Shown here piece after piece: positions 56,097 to 64,000 of a stretch of 64,000 nt of DNA. The DNA is from Mammaliicoccus vitulinus (GTDB lineage Bacteria; Bacillota; Bacilli; Staphylococcales; Staphylococcaceae): assembly GCF_029024305.1 (NCBI RefSeq), contig NZ_CP118974.1:1302001-1366000 (forward strand), given 5' to 3'. The notes below the pieces were generated by a model. It had not been told where the DNA came from. It searched no databases and saw only the letters and a program-made list of their open reading frames with translations. Both the position numbers and the translations under genes were made by a program. Within the stretch, counting starts at the first letter, position 1. Every line of letters starts with the position of its first letter.

Positions 56097-56705
56097 ATGA
56101 GCCAAGCTAATCGTACATTATTAATACTTATCTTCAGTTTGATTTTTGGTGTAATTGCATTTTTCCATGAATCAAGACTCGGTAAGTGGATTGATAATGA
56201 AGTCTATAACTTTATTTATTCAACTGAAAGCTTTATTACAACTTCTATTATGCTTGGTTTTACAAAATTAGGTGAAGTTTGGGCCATGATCGCATTATCA
56301 TTGATGGTTATATGTTATTTAAAACTCAAAAAATATCACATTGAAACATTATTTTTTGCTATTACAATGATATTATCAGGCACATTAAATCCACTTCTCA
56401 AAAATGTATTCGATAGAGAAAGACCCACATTACTAAGACTTATTGATATAACAGGTTTCAGCTTTCCTAGTGGACACGCAATGGGATCGACCGCCTTTTT
56501 CGGTTCATTAATATATGTTATTTATAGAGTGGCAAACAAATCTATAAGACCATACTTAATCGGAATATGCGTCATATGTATTGCAATGATATCATCTTCC
56601 CGTGTCTATCTTGGCGTACATTATCCAACAGATATTATAGCTGGTATCATAGGTGGCGTAATTTGTATTCTATTAACACAAAGCATGCTCAAAAATAAAA
56701 TATAA
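56097..56705 (+). CDS. PAP2-family membrane phosphatase
   Basis: A 202-residue protein with about six helices and the three phosphatase motifs: KNVFDRERPT, PSGHAMGS and SRVYLGVHYPTD. It may dephosphorylate undecaprenyl pyrophosphate or a phospholipid; motif content does not decide. AAGGGGGGAATCGG precedes the ATG. It lies 12 bases after murG, which favours a role in recycling the lipid carrier. Confidence 0.9.
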   Translation: MSQANRTLLILIFSLIFGVIAFFHESRLGKWIDNEVYNFIYSTESFITTSIMLGFTKLGEVWAMIALSLMVICYLKLKKYHIETLFFAITMILSGTLNPLLKNVFDRERPTLLRLIDITGFSFPSGHAMGSTAFFGSLIYVIYRVANKSIRPYLIGICVICIAMISSSRVYLGVHYPTDIIAGIIGGVICILLTQSMLKNKI

Positions 56706-56753
56706 AACGTACGATATTATAATTTATATTCACAACGACATAAATATTACAAA

Positions 56754-56797
56754 AAAACACCCTAGTGATTTGGACAGAATCACTAGGGTGTTTTACT
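56754..56797 (+). terminator. Terminator of the murG-PAP2 unit
   Basis: Perfect 17-bp arms (AAAACACCCTAGTGATT) and a 7-base loop, ending in a T run. Confidence 0.9.
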
Positions 56798-56826
56798 TTT
56801 ATGGGCATAAAAGGGGGTTATAGAAA

Positions 56827-56895
56827 ATGTTCAATCCATACTTAGAGGGGGAACTCTTATATTTGATTGATAATCACTTTCAATTACTATTATAA
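56827..56895 (+). CDS. 22-residue ORF overlapping the first Fur-box promoter
   Basis: ATG preceded by AAAGGGGGTTATAGAA encodes MFNPYLEGELLYLIDNHF plus QLLL and ends at TAA 56893-56895. It overlaps the -35 and -10 boxes of promoter copy 1. The second promoter copy does not keep this reading frame, so the DNA and not the peptide seems to be conserved. It may not be a gene. Confidence 0.25.
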   Translation: MFNPYLEGELLYLIDNHFQLLL

Positions 56896-56915
56896 CCAAT
56901 TGAGAATGAATGTCA
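56844..56915 (+). promoter_or_regulatory. Fur-box promoter, copy 1
   Basis: AGAGGGGGAACTCT (56844-56857), TTGATA (56867-56872), 17-base spacer, TTATAA (56890-56895). TGATAATCACTTTCA overlaps the -35 and TGAGAATGAATGTCA (56901-56915) lies at the start site; both resemble the Fur 7-1-7 box TGATAATnATTATCA with two and several mismatches. Directly repeated 160 bp downstream. Confidence 0.68.
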
Positions 56916-57008
56916 ATTAGTTATTCAAAAAAATTACTATTTTAAATGATAAAATAGTTCTGCTCATATATAATGAACATGTTAAACTCGAAAATGTTAT
57001 CTTTTACT

Positions 57009-57075
57009 AGAGGGGGAACTCTTTCATTGATAATCATTTTCAATTACTATTATACCTAAATGAGAATCGTTGTCA
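57009..57075 (+). promoter_or_regulatory. Fur-box promoter, copy 2, of arlRS
   Basis: AGAGGGGGAACTCT (57009-57022), TTGATA (57027-57032), 17-base spacer, TTATAC (57050-57055). TGATAATCATTTTCA differs from the Fur 7-1-7 box at one position. TGAGAATCGTTGTCA (57061-57075) is weaker. The spacing between the two boxes is 33 bp, the same as in copy 1. arlR starts at 57120. Confidence 0.72.
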
Positions 57076-57119
57076 ATTAAAATAAAGAAAATTTTTACAA
57101 ATTATTACGAGGTGTCGTT

Positions 57120-57794
57120 ATGAAAAGAATACTCATCATAGAAGATGAACAAAATTTAGCTAGATTTATAGAATTAGAACTTAAGCATGAGGATTATGAA
57201 GTTGAAATATGTAATGATGGAGAAAGTGGACTTAAGCAAGCTTTGTCTGATGATTACAATTGTATTTTACTTGATCTCATGCTACCAAAAATGAATGGTT
57301 TAGAAGTTTGTAGACGTGTACGCCGAGAGAAAGATACACCCATTATTATGATTACTGCAAAAGGCGACACTTACGATAAAGTGATTGGTTTAGATTATGG
57401 AGCAGATGACTATATTGTTAAACCTTTTGATATAGAAGAATTATTAGCAAGAATCCGTGTGATTATTAGAAGGAATTTATCAACTGAAGTAGAAAGTCAC
57501 ACAATTACAGTCAATGATTTATCGATTGATAAAAATGCATTTTCAGTTTCAATTCATGGTGAAACAATCGATTTAACAAAAACTGAATATGAATTATTGT
57601 TATTACTTGCTGAAAACCAAAATTTCGTACTTCAAAGAGAGCAAATTTTAAATCATGTTTGGGGATATGAGTCTGAAGTAGAAACAAATGTCGTAGATGT
57701 TTATATTCGTTATTTACGTAATAAGCTTAAGCCATACAAAAAAGAAAACATCATTGAAACGGTTAGAGGAGTGGGGTACGTGATTAGATCATGA
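57120..57794 (+). CDS. arlR: Response regulator ArlR
   Basis: A 224-residue OmpR-type regulator. The receiver domain has the acidic pocket at IIEDE, phosphorylated Asp52 in LLDLMLP, Thr in MITAKGD and Lys in VKPFDIEEL. The winged helix at the C-terminus ends [26 protein letters not shown]. In S. aureus ArlRS controls adhesion, autolysis and metal stress responses. It overlaps arlS by 4 bases. Confidence 0.94.
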   Translation: MKRILIIEDEQNLARFIELELKHEDYEVEICNDGESGLKQALSDDYNCILLDLMLPKMNGLEVCRRVRREKDTPIIMITAKGDTYDKVIGLDYGADDYIVKPFDIEELLARIRVIIRRNLSTEVESHTITVNDLSIDKNAFSVSIHGETIDLTKTEYELLLLLAENQNFVLQREQILNHVWGYESEVETNVVDVYIRYLRNKLKPYKKENIIETVRGVGYVIRS

Positions 57795-59167
57795 GACAAC
57801 AATCTTTAAAAACAAAATGGATGATGCTTACTACGACGATTACATTTATTATTTTCGCATTATTTAGTATGTTCATTATTTATTTCATCAGCTTGTACTT
57901 AAAAGATCAAGAGACAAGCACAGCTACTAGAAGTGCTTATGACACAGTTAATTTATTGAAATCCAAAACATTAGGTCAAATTACTTCTACTGATATCAAT
58001 GCTACGATTACTGATACGCAGAAACTTGTTCTCTTTGATAAATTTGGAAAACCAATTTTTGAAGAAACGCATAACAATAATTTGGAATATACACCAAAGT
58101 TCGAAAGAGTAAATCAGCTTAAAATTTTTGAAACAAGTCAAAACAATAAATCTTATATCGTTGTGTACACGCCAGTTAACACGAGTTATTTTAGTGGGTA
58201 TGAAGCTGTTATCCATCCAATGGATAATTATGATGCCATTATTAAATTTATGATTATTTTAGCCACTGTATTCGGATTAACTGCATTATTTTTAATAGCT
58301 ATTATCAGTTATATATTCTCATCTCAAATTACAAAACCTATTACAATTTTATCTGATAAAATGAAACAAATTCGAAGAGACGGTTTCCAAGAAAAACTTG
58401 AAGTACCGACAAATTATGAAGAAACAGATGATATGATTCAAACCTTTAATAATATGATGGAACAATTAGAAGTTTCTTTTGATCAGCAAAAGCAATTTGT
58501 TGAAGATGCTTCACACGAATTGAGAACGCCTCTGCAAATTATTCAAGGGCATTTAAATCTTATTCAAAGATGGGGTAAAAATAATCCTGAAGTATTAGAA
58601 GAATCATTAGATATATCTATAGAAGAAATGACTCGCATTACAAAGCTCGTAGAAGAATTACTTCTATTATCTAAAGATGCCCGTTCTAGTACTGGTGACG
58701 AGATTGATATTGTTGATATCAATTACGAAATACAATCTAGAATCAAATCATTAAAAAAATTACACCCAGAATATACATTTAATTTCGAATCGAATTTCAA
58801 TGCAATAAGAATGAACATTAATCGATTTCACTTTGAACAGATGTTATTAATCTTTATCGATAACGCAATGAAATACGATACAAAAAATAAAAATATCGAA
58901 ATTAACACAAATCTTAAAAATAGAAACATAACAATTGATATAATTGACCACGGAATGGGTATACCTAAAAAAGACTTAGAATTTATATTTGATCGTTTTT
59001 ATAGAGTTGATAAGTCACGATCAAGAAAAGAAGGTGGAAACGGTTTAGGGCTATCAATTGCAAAGAAATTAGTGAATTTTTACGACGGCACTGTAAAGGT
59101 AGACAGTGTTGTAAATGAGTACACTAAAATCTCAGTTGTATTTAAAGATTCTTTTATAAATAAATAA
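57791..59167 (+). CDS. arlS: Sensor histidine kinase ArlS
   Basis: A 458-residue membrane kinase with two helices (about 12-35 and 155-180) around an extracellular sensor. HAMP follows, then the phosphorylated His in [12 protein letters not shown] near 240, N box IDNAMKYD, G1 [22 protein letters not shown] and G2 [10 protein letters not shown]. It phosphorylates ArlR. The signal is not read from the sequence. Confidence 0.94.
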   Translation: MRQQSLKTKWMMLTTTITFIIFALFSMFIIYFISLYLKDQETSTATRSAYDTVNLLKSKTLGQITSTDINATITDTQKLVLFDKFGKPIFEETHNNNLEYTPKFERVNQLKIFETSQNNKSYIVVYTPVNTSYFSGYEAVIHPMDNYDAIIKFMIILATVFGLTALFLIAIISYIFSSQITKPITILSDKMKQIRRDGFQEKLEVPTNYEETDDMIQTFNNMMEQLEVSFDQQKQFVEDASHELRTPLQIIQGHLNLIQRWGKNNPEVLEESLDISIEEMTRITKLVEELLLLSKDARSSTGDEIDIVDINYEIQSRIKSLKKLHPEYTFNFESNFNAIRMNINRFHFEQMLLIFIDNAMKYDTKNKNIEINTNLKNRNITIDIIDHGMGIPKKDLEFIFDRFYRVDKSRSRKEGGNGLGLSIAKKLVNFYDGTVKVDSVVNEYTKISVVFKDSFINK

Positions 59168-59190
59168 GTGTGATTATTGTCAAATTAGCC

Positions 59191-59219
59191 TTTAACTCAA
59201 AACTGTTAAGTGCTAAAAT
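59191..59219 (+). promoter_or_regulatory. Promoter of odhAB
   Basis: TTTAAC (59191-59196), 17-base spacer, TAAAAT (59214-59219). Start of transcription near 59226, inside the cre site. Confidence 0.55.
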
Positions 59220-59224
59220 GGAAA

Positions 59225-59239
59225 TGTAAACGGTTTATA
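59225..59239 (+). promoter_or_regulatory. cre site (CcpA operator) at odhA
   Basis: TGTAAACGGTTTATA matches the ideal palindromic cre TGTAAACGSTTTACA at 14 of 15 positions. It covers the inferred start of transcription, where CcpA would repress. CcpA control of 2-oxoglutarate dehydrogenase is known in related bacteria. Confidence 0.75.
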
Positions 59240-59259
59240 ATTTTCTTGGAGGGTGGAAC

Positions 59260-62046
59260 ATGAAGAATGATAATCATGTCGAAGCACCTGTAAGATTTGG
59301 AACTAACTTAGGGTTAATGTTAGAGATGTATGATAATTACGTTAATGATCCAGAGTCAGTACCAGAAGACTTACAAGTGTTATTCGATGAATTAACTAGT
59401 AGCAACACAGGCGCTGGCCTACAATCAAGTACTGGAGTGGACAACTCAAGTGTCAAGCGTGTAATGCGTTTAATTGATAATATCAGACAGTATGGACATT
59501 TAACTGCAGATATTTATCCAGTGTACCGTCCAGAAAGAAAAAATGTACCTAAATTAACACATCAAGACTTTGGACTATCTAAGGAAACACTTGAAAAGCT
59601 TCCAGCTGTAATCGTATCAGACCATTTCGATGGTGAATTTAATAACGCATACGAAGCAATTGAATATATGACATCATGTTACCAAGGTCCTATAGCTTTT
59701 GAATATACGCATATTAATAATAATGAAGAGCGTGTATGGTTAAAAAGATATATAGAATCAACTAAAACAATTGAAATTACTAATGAAGAAAAAATCGAAT
59801 TATTAAAAAGCTTAGCTGAAGTAGAAGGCTTTGAAAAATATATCCACAAAAACTTTGTAGGTGCAAAGCGTTTCTCAATAGAAGGTGTGGACACATTAGT
59901 ACCTATGTTGCAGCGCGTTTTAAAACGTACAAATGCATCAAATATTCCAAACATCCAAATTGGTATGGCACATAGAGGTAGATTAAATGTGCTAACACAT
60001 GTACTCGAGAAACCATATGAAATGATGCTTTCTGAGTTTATGCACAAAAATCCTTTAATTTTCTTACCTAAGGATGGTTCTTTAGAAATAACTGCTGGTT
60101 GGACTGGAGATGTTAAATATCATCTCGGTGGTACTAAAACAACGAGTAAATACGGAATTGAACAATATATTACGTTAGCTAATAACCCAAGTCATCTTGA
60201 AATTGTTTCACCAGTTGTTCTCGGTAAAGCAAGAGCAAACCAAGATGCGACTATAGATGCTGGTAGACCAAGTCAAGATGTTAATCGATCACTTGCTGTA
60301 TTAATACATGGTGACGCTGCTTTCCCTGGTCAAGGTATTAACTTCGAATCAATGAACTTAAGTAATTTAGATGGATACACGACTGGTGGTTCTTTACACA
60401 TCATTACTAACAATAGAATAGGTTTCACAACTGAATCTACAGATGCACGTTCAACAACTTATTCAACTGATGTTGCTAAAGGTTATGATTTACCAATCAT
60501 TCATGTAAATGCAGATGACGTTGAAGCGACTGTTAAAGCTATCGAAATGGCGATGGACTTTAGAGAAAAATTCAACAAAGATTTCGTAATTGATTTAGTA
60601 GGTTACAGACGTTACGGGCATAATGAAATGGATGAACCTTCAATTACGAACCCTATGATGTATAAAGCCATTAAAGAACATCCATCTATTGAAATATTGT
60701 ATGGTAAGAAACTTGTTGAAGATGGCATTATTTCTGAAGAAGAAATGAACAACATCTTTGATGATGTAACTAAAAGATTAAGAACTGCACACGATAAAAT
60801 AGATAAAGATGCTCAAATGGACAATCCAGAAATGACTTTACCTGATAAAATTAGCGAAGGTCAAGATTATGAATTGCAAAATGCTACTTACGAAGAATTA
60901 AAAGCCATCAATGATGCAATGTTTGATTATCCAGAAGATTTCACAGTCTTTAAAAAGTTAAACAAAGTATTAGATAGACGCCGTGAACCATTTGAAAAAG
61001 ATGGTTTAGTAGATTGGGCTCATGCAGAACAATTAGCATTTGCTACAATATTGCAAACTGGCACGCCTATTCGTTTAACTGGTCAAGATTCTGAACGTGG
61101 TACATTTGCTCAAAGACACGCTGTTTTACATGATGAAAAGGATGGTAAGTTATTTATACCGCTACATCATGTACCAAATGGTAAAGCATCATTTGATATC
61201 CATAACTCACCGTTATCAGAAGCTGCTGTTGTTGGTTTTGAATATGGTTATAACGTAGAAAATCCACATTCATTTAATATTTGGGAAGCTCAGTATGGAG
61301 ACTTTGCAAATATGGCGCAGATGATTTTCGATAACTTTATGTCTAACAGTAATGCTAAATGGGGCGAAAAAAGTGGTTTAGCGCTATTCTTGCCACATAG
61401 TAATGAAGGACAAGGACCTGAGCATTCATCAGCAAGATTAGAGAGATTTTTACAATTAGCTGGTGAAAATAATATGACAATTGCAAACTTGACAAGTGCA
61501 TCTAACTATTATCACTTATTAAGAAGACATGCTAAATATTTAAACACTGATAAGATGAGACCGTTAGTTTTAATGTCACCTAAGAGCTTGTTAAGAAACA
61601 AAATTGTTTCAAGACCAATTGAAGAATTTACTAAAGGTCAATTTGAACCTATATTAGTAGAACCTTACAAAAAGACTAAAGTTAAAAAAGTTATTATTTC
61701 ATCAGGTAAAATGTTTATAGACTTAAAAACTGAATTGCAAAAAAATCCTAACGATGAACTTTGTTTAATTGCTTTAGAACAACTTTATCCATTCCCGAAA
61801 GAAGAGATAAATAATGTTCTATCTGAATTTAGAAATCTAGAAACTGTTCGCTGGGTGCAAGAAGAAGCGAAGAACCAAGGTGCTTGGTCGTTTGTTAGCT
61901 TAAAACTACAAAGTATTCTAGAAGACCGTAAAGTAAATCTTGAATATCACGGTCGTCAAGTTCGTTCTTCAACTGCAGAAGGTGATGGCGAAATTTATAA
62001 AATTCTACAAAGCAAAGTAATCGAAGAAGCTTTAAAACATAATTAG
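59260..62046 (+). CDS. odhA: 2-oxoglutarate dehydrogenase E1 component
   Basis: Thiamine-diphosphate enzyme of the TCA cycle that decarboxylates 2-oxoglutarate. 928 residues; the first part has [22 protein letters not shown], then [11 protein letters not shown], the ThDP motif [14 protein letters not shown] to NNRIGFTT, and [11 protein letters not shown]. The C-terminal half is the transketolase pyrimidine domain with [32 protein letters not shown] precedes the ATG. odhB follows 13 bases later. Confidence 0.96.
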   Translation: MKNDNHVEAPVRFGTNLGLMLEMYDNYVNDPESVPEDLQVLFDELTSSNTGAGLQSSTGVDNSSVKRVMRLIDNIRQYGHLTADIYPVYRPERKNVPKLTHQDFGLSKETLEKLPAVIVSDHFDGEFNNAYEAIEYMTSCYQGPIAFEYTHINNNEERVWLKRYIESTKTIEITNEEKIELLKSLAEVEGFEKYIHKNFVGAKRFSIEGVDTLVPMLQRVLKRTNASNIPNIQIGMAHRGRLNVLTHVLEKPYEMMLSEFMHKNPLIFLPKDGSLEITAGWTGDVKYHLGGTKTTSKYGIEQYITLANNPSHLEIVSPVVLGKARANQDATIDAGRPSQDVNRSLAVLIHGDAAFPGQGINFESMNLSNLDGYTTGGSLHIITNNRIGFTTESTDARSTTYSTDVAKGYDLPIIHVNADDVEATVKAIEMAMDFREKFNKDFVIDLVGYRRYGHNEMDEPSITNPMMYKAIKEHPSIEILYGKKLVEDGIISEEEMNNIFDDVTKRLRTAHDKIDKDAQMDNPEMTLPDKISEGQDYELQNATYEELKAINDAMFDYPEDFTVFKKLNKVLDRRREPFEKDGLVDWAHAEQLAFATILQTGTPIRLTGQDSERGTFAQRHAVLHDEKDGKLFIPLHHVPNGKASFDIHNSPLSEAAVVGFEYGYNVENPHSFNIWEAQYGDFANMAQMIFDNFMSNSNAKWGEKSGLALFLPHSNEGQGPEHSSARLERFLQLAGENNMTIANLTSASNYYHLLRRHAKYLNTDKMRPLVLMSPKSLLRNKIVSRPIEEFTKGQFEPILVEPYKKTKVKKVIISSGKMFIDLKTELQKNPNDELCLIALEQLYPFPKEEINNVLSEFRNLETVRWVQEEAKNQGAWSFVSLKLQSILEDRKVNLEYHGRQVRSSTAEGDGEIYKILQSKVIEEALKHN

Positions 62047-62059
62047 GGGGAAATGAATA

Positions 62060-63325
62060 ATGTCAGAGGTAAAAGTACCAGAATTAGCAGAATCAATTAC
62101 AGAAGGAACAATTGCAGAGTGGCTTAAATCTGTTGGTGATCAAGTTGAAAAAGGTGAAAACATCGTTGAACTTGAAACTGACAAAGTGAATGTTGAAGTC
62201 ATTTCTGAAGTTTCAGGTGTCCTATCTGAAATAAAAGCTGAAGAAGGCGAAACTGTTGAAGTAGGGTCTGTAATTGCAGTAGTTTCAGATGGTGAATCAC
62301 AATCAACATCTAATGACTCTAAAGAAACTGAAAAACAAGAAGAACCACCAAAAGAAGATGCTGCTAAAACAGTAGCGCCATCTCCTAAACAAGAAGAAAA
62401 AGAAGAGTCAGAAGCTTCATCAAACGAGAGAGTACAAGCTACACCTTCTGCACGTAAATTAGCGCGTGAGAAAGGTATAGACTTAAGTAAAGTTAAGACT
62501 CAAGCCGGTGATGTTATTAGACCTGAAGATGTTGAAAATGCAGCTAAACCAGCACAACAACCAGCTAAACCAGCTCAGCAAAGTCAACCAGCACAAGCTA
62601 AATCAAATGACAATCCTTCTAAACCTGTTGTACGCGAAAAATTATCACGTAGACGTCAAACGATTGCTAAAAAATTATTAGAAGTATCTAATAATACAGC
62701 TATGTTAACAACATTTAACGAAGTAGATATGACAAATGTTATGGAATTACGTAAACGTAAAAAAGACAAATTCCAAGAAGATCATAATGGTACACGTTTA
62801 GGTTTCATGTCATTCTTCACTAAAGCATCAGTAGCTGCTTTGAAAAAATATCCAGACGTAAATGCTGAAATAGACGGTACTGACTTAATCTTAAAACAAT
62901 TCTATGATATCGGTGTCGCTGTTTCTACAGAAGAAGGTTTAGTTGTTCCTATCGTTAGAGATTGTGACAAGAAAAACTTCGCTGAAATCGAACAAGACAT
63001 TGTAGATTTAGCAGTTAAAGCTAAAGATAAAAAATTAGGATTAGACGATATGATGGGCGGATCATTCACAATCACTAATGGTGGTGTATTCGGATCATTA
63101 ATGTCGACTCCAATTATGAACGGTACACAAGCTGCAATTCTTGGTATGCACTCAATCGTAACAAGACCTGTTGCAATCGATAAAGAACGCATGGAAAATA
63201 GACCTATGATGTATCTTGCATTAAGCTATGACCATAGAATTATCGATGGTAAACAAGCAGTAGGATTCTTAAAAACAATTAAAGAATTAATCGAGAACCC
63301 AGAAGACTTATTATTAGAAAGTTAA
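62060..63325 (+). CDS. odhB: 2-oxoglutarate dehydrogenase E2, dihydrolipoyl succinyltransferase
   Basis: A 421-residue core protein. The lipoyl domain is at 1-77 with the lipoylated lysine in [11 protein letters not shown], then an acidic and Ala/Pro-rich linker, the E3-binding domain ([16 protein letters not shown], near 135), a second linker, and the catalytic domain ending in [16 protein letters not shown], which holds the active His and Asp. The ribosome site is TAGGGGGAAATGAATA. Confidence 0.97.
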   Translation: MSEVKVPELAESITEGTIAEWLKSVGDQVEKGENIVELETDKVNVEVISEVSGVLSEIKAEEGETVEVGSVIAVVSDGESQSTSNDSKETEKQEEPPKEDAAKTVAPSPKQEEKEESEASSNERVQATPSARKLAREKGIDLSKVKTQAGDVIRPEDVENAAKPAQQPAKPAQQSQPAQAKSNDNPSKPVVREKLSRRRQTIAKKLLEVSNNTAMLTTFNEVDMTNVMELRKRKKDKFQEDHNGTRLGFMSFFTKASVAALKKYPDVNAEIDGTDLILKQFYDIGVAVSTEEGLVVPIVRDCDKKNFAEIEQDIVDLAVKAKDKKLGLDDMMGGSFTITNGGVFGSLMSTPIMNGTQAAILGMHSIVTRPVAIDKERMENRPMMYLALSYDHRIIDGKQAVGFLKTIKELIENPEDLLLES

Positions 63326-63366
63326 TTTTAAAAGATGCTGAGACATTAACATCTTAGATTAATATA

Positions 63367-63408
63367 AAAAAGCGTAAATTCTTATTTCGAAGAATTTGCG
63401 CTTTTTTT
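63367..63408 (+). terminator. Terminator of odhAB (repeat-associated type)
   Basis: AAAAAGCGTAAATTCTT / AAGAATTTGCGCTTTTTTT. CTGAGTCTTCGTGC follows at 63419-63432, the same arrangement as at 20.0 kb and, inverted, at 26.5 kb. Confidence 0.88.
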
Positions 63409-63466
63409 AGTTTATCTGCTGAGTCTTCGTGCGTTTTACCTAGTATTTACTTGGATTACCCCTGAT

Positions 63467-63746
63467 GAATTTATCAAGTCAGGCTTCACATGATAAATAG
63501 AGACCGTGATATTATCAAGTCATGGTCCACATGATAAATAGAGTCGTTGAATTTATCATGTCAGGTTCCACATGATAAATAGAGCCCGTGAATTTATCAA
63601 GTCAGACTCCACATGATAAATAGAGCCTTTGAATTTATCAAGTCAGGCTCCACATGATAAATAGAGCCGTTGAATTTATCATGTCAGGCTTCACATGATA
63701 AATAGAGTCGTTGAATTTATCATGTCAGGGCTCCACATGATAAATA
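63467..63746 (+). repeat. 41-bp tandem repeat, family A, seven units
   Basis: CACATGATAAATAG starts at 63487, 63528, 63569, 63610, 63651, 63692 and 63734: six steps of 41, 41, 41, 41, 41 and 42 bp. Each unit folds, ATTTATCATGT against ACATGATAAAT. Arms alternate between ATCAAGTCA and ATCATGTCA in the left half, while the right half hardly varies. Confidence 0.95.
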
Positions 63747-63772
63747 GCAATAAATTTTTATAATATTCCTCA

Positions 63773-63866
63773 CGATTTTGCAAACTGCTGACGCCCGGGG
63801 GAGTAGTATGAGTGAGAGACTACAGGCTCGCACCATACCCCAGGCAAGCATGCACTTTCAAAATCG
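63773..63866 (+). repeat. 94-98 bp dispersed element, copy 5
   Basis: From CGATTTTGCAAACTGCTGACG to GCACTTTCAAAATCG, core CCCGGGGGAGTAGTATGAG. It lies 27 bases after the family A array, with its CCCGGG side toward the array. Confidence 0.92.
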
Positions 63867-63969
63867 TAAGATTGTAAAATTAATTCACGCTTATAACTTG
63901 ATTGATTTGTCATTGTTTCAACTTATTTGTTATAATTTATTAGACTTCATATATGGGAGAGAGATATTC

Positions 63970-64000
63970 ATGAATGGACTTAGAAGTGTGACATTATGGA
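63970..64000 (+). CDS. Start of an unidentified gene (partial)
   Basis: ATG 63970 follows TGGGAGAGAGATATTC and reads MNGLRSVTLW to the window edge. Too short to identify. TTTGTTATAATTTATTAG upstream holds a -10 box at 63930-63935. Confidence 0.6.
   Translation, partial: MNGLRSVTLW

Noticed and set aside
56827-57066. A conserved short peptide encoded by both Fur-promoter copies
   Set aside because: The two copies are in different reading frames (DNHFQLLL against LIIIFNYYYT), so the DNA, not a peptide, is kept.
63467-63746. Regular repeats that look like a CRISPR array
   Set aside because: The 41-bp period leaves only about 5 bases between 36-bp palindromes, and those bases hardly vary. No unique spacers and no cas genes are present.

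Overview
The window is AT-rich Firmicute DNA whose gene content and order fit the Staphylococcaceae, most probably Macrococcus (Macrococcoides). Staphylococcal markers are arlRS, cvfC, gpsB next to rnpB, pbp2-recU, bacillithiol genes and an SD-repeat surface protein of the Sdr type. Three respiratory traits point away from Staphylococcus aureus and toward Macrococcus or Bacillus: a complete Bacillus-type qcrABC menaquinol:cytochrome c reductase operon between ypiF and ypjA, a ba3-type oxidase operon, and long runs of gene order shared with Bacillus subtilis. The species is inferred, since no rRNA lies in the window.

Layout. 1-4.7 kb: end of ndk, aroC, aroB (aroA is absent from its usual place), then ypiA-ypiB-ypiF. 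4.8-6.6 kb: a repeat island split by an IS3/IS150-family element whose transposase reading frame carries a stop codon. 6.8-9.5 kb: qcrABC and ypjA. 9.6-19.9 kb: a zinc peptidase, a MazG-like protein, bshA, cca, birA, dinG, asnS, dnaD, nth and ypoC. 20.1-26.1 kb: pbp2 and recU on the minus strand, then yppE, ypsA, gpsB, the RNase P RNA and rlmL. 26.2-28.9 kb: a second repeat island and the ba3 oxidase operon on the minus strand, including a 51-residue subunit, with a 30-bp palindrome at its promoter. 29.0-34.1 kb: a two-headed dynamin, a 5'-3' exonuclease, two repeat copies and an RNase H-like gene. 34.2-42.0 kb: a 2485-residue LPXTG protein built from streptococcal-like and staphylococcal-like parts. 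42.1-47.2 kb: an unrecognised 532-residue protein, a queuosine-precursor transporter under a preQ1 riboswitch, a zinc-finger protein, cvfC, a bacilliredoxin and a methyltransferase. 47.4-56.7 kb: a 24-residue membrane peptide, thyA-dfrA-plsC-degV-ypmS, msrA-msrB-crr-yozE, ctpA, an acetyltransferase, murG and a PAP2 phosphatase. 56.8-63.3 kb: a duplicated Fur-box promoter, arlRS, and odhAB behind a cre site. The last 600 bp hold the third repeat island and the first codons of another gene.

Functional threads. Menaquinol oxidation (qcrABC) and a terminal oxidase (cba) form an electron-transport branch, fed by the odhAB-containing TCA cycle under apparent CcpA control. bshA and a bacilliredoxin belong to bacillithiol redox defence, and msrA/msrB repair oxidised methionine. 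thyA-dfrA form the thymidylate/folate pair. pbp2, gpsB, murG, recU and ctpA serve the envelope and division.

The least explained feature is a composite intergenic repeat. A 94-98 bp element with terminal inverted repeats lies beside arrays of palindromes with an exact 41-bp period, and two of the islands adjoin near-identical terminator hairpins. It occurs in three islands, plus two solitary copies of the 94-98 bp element.
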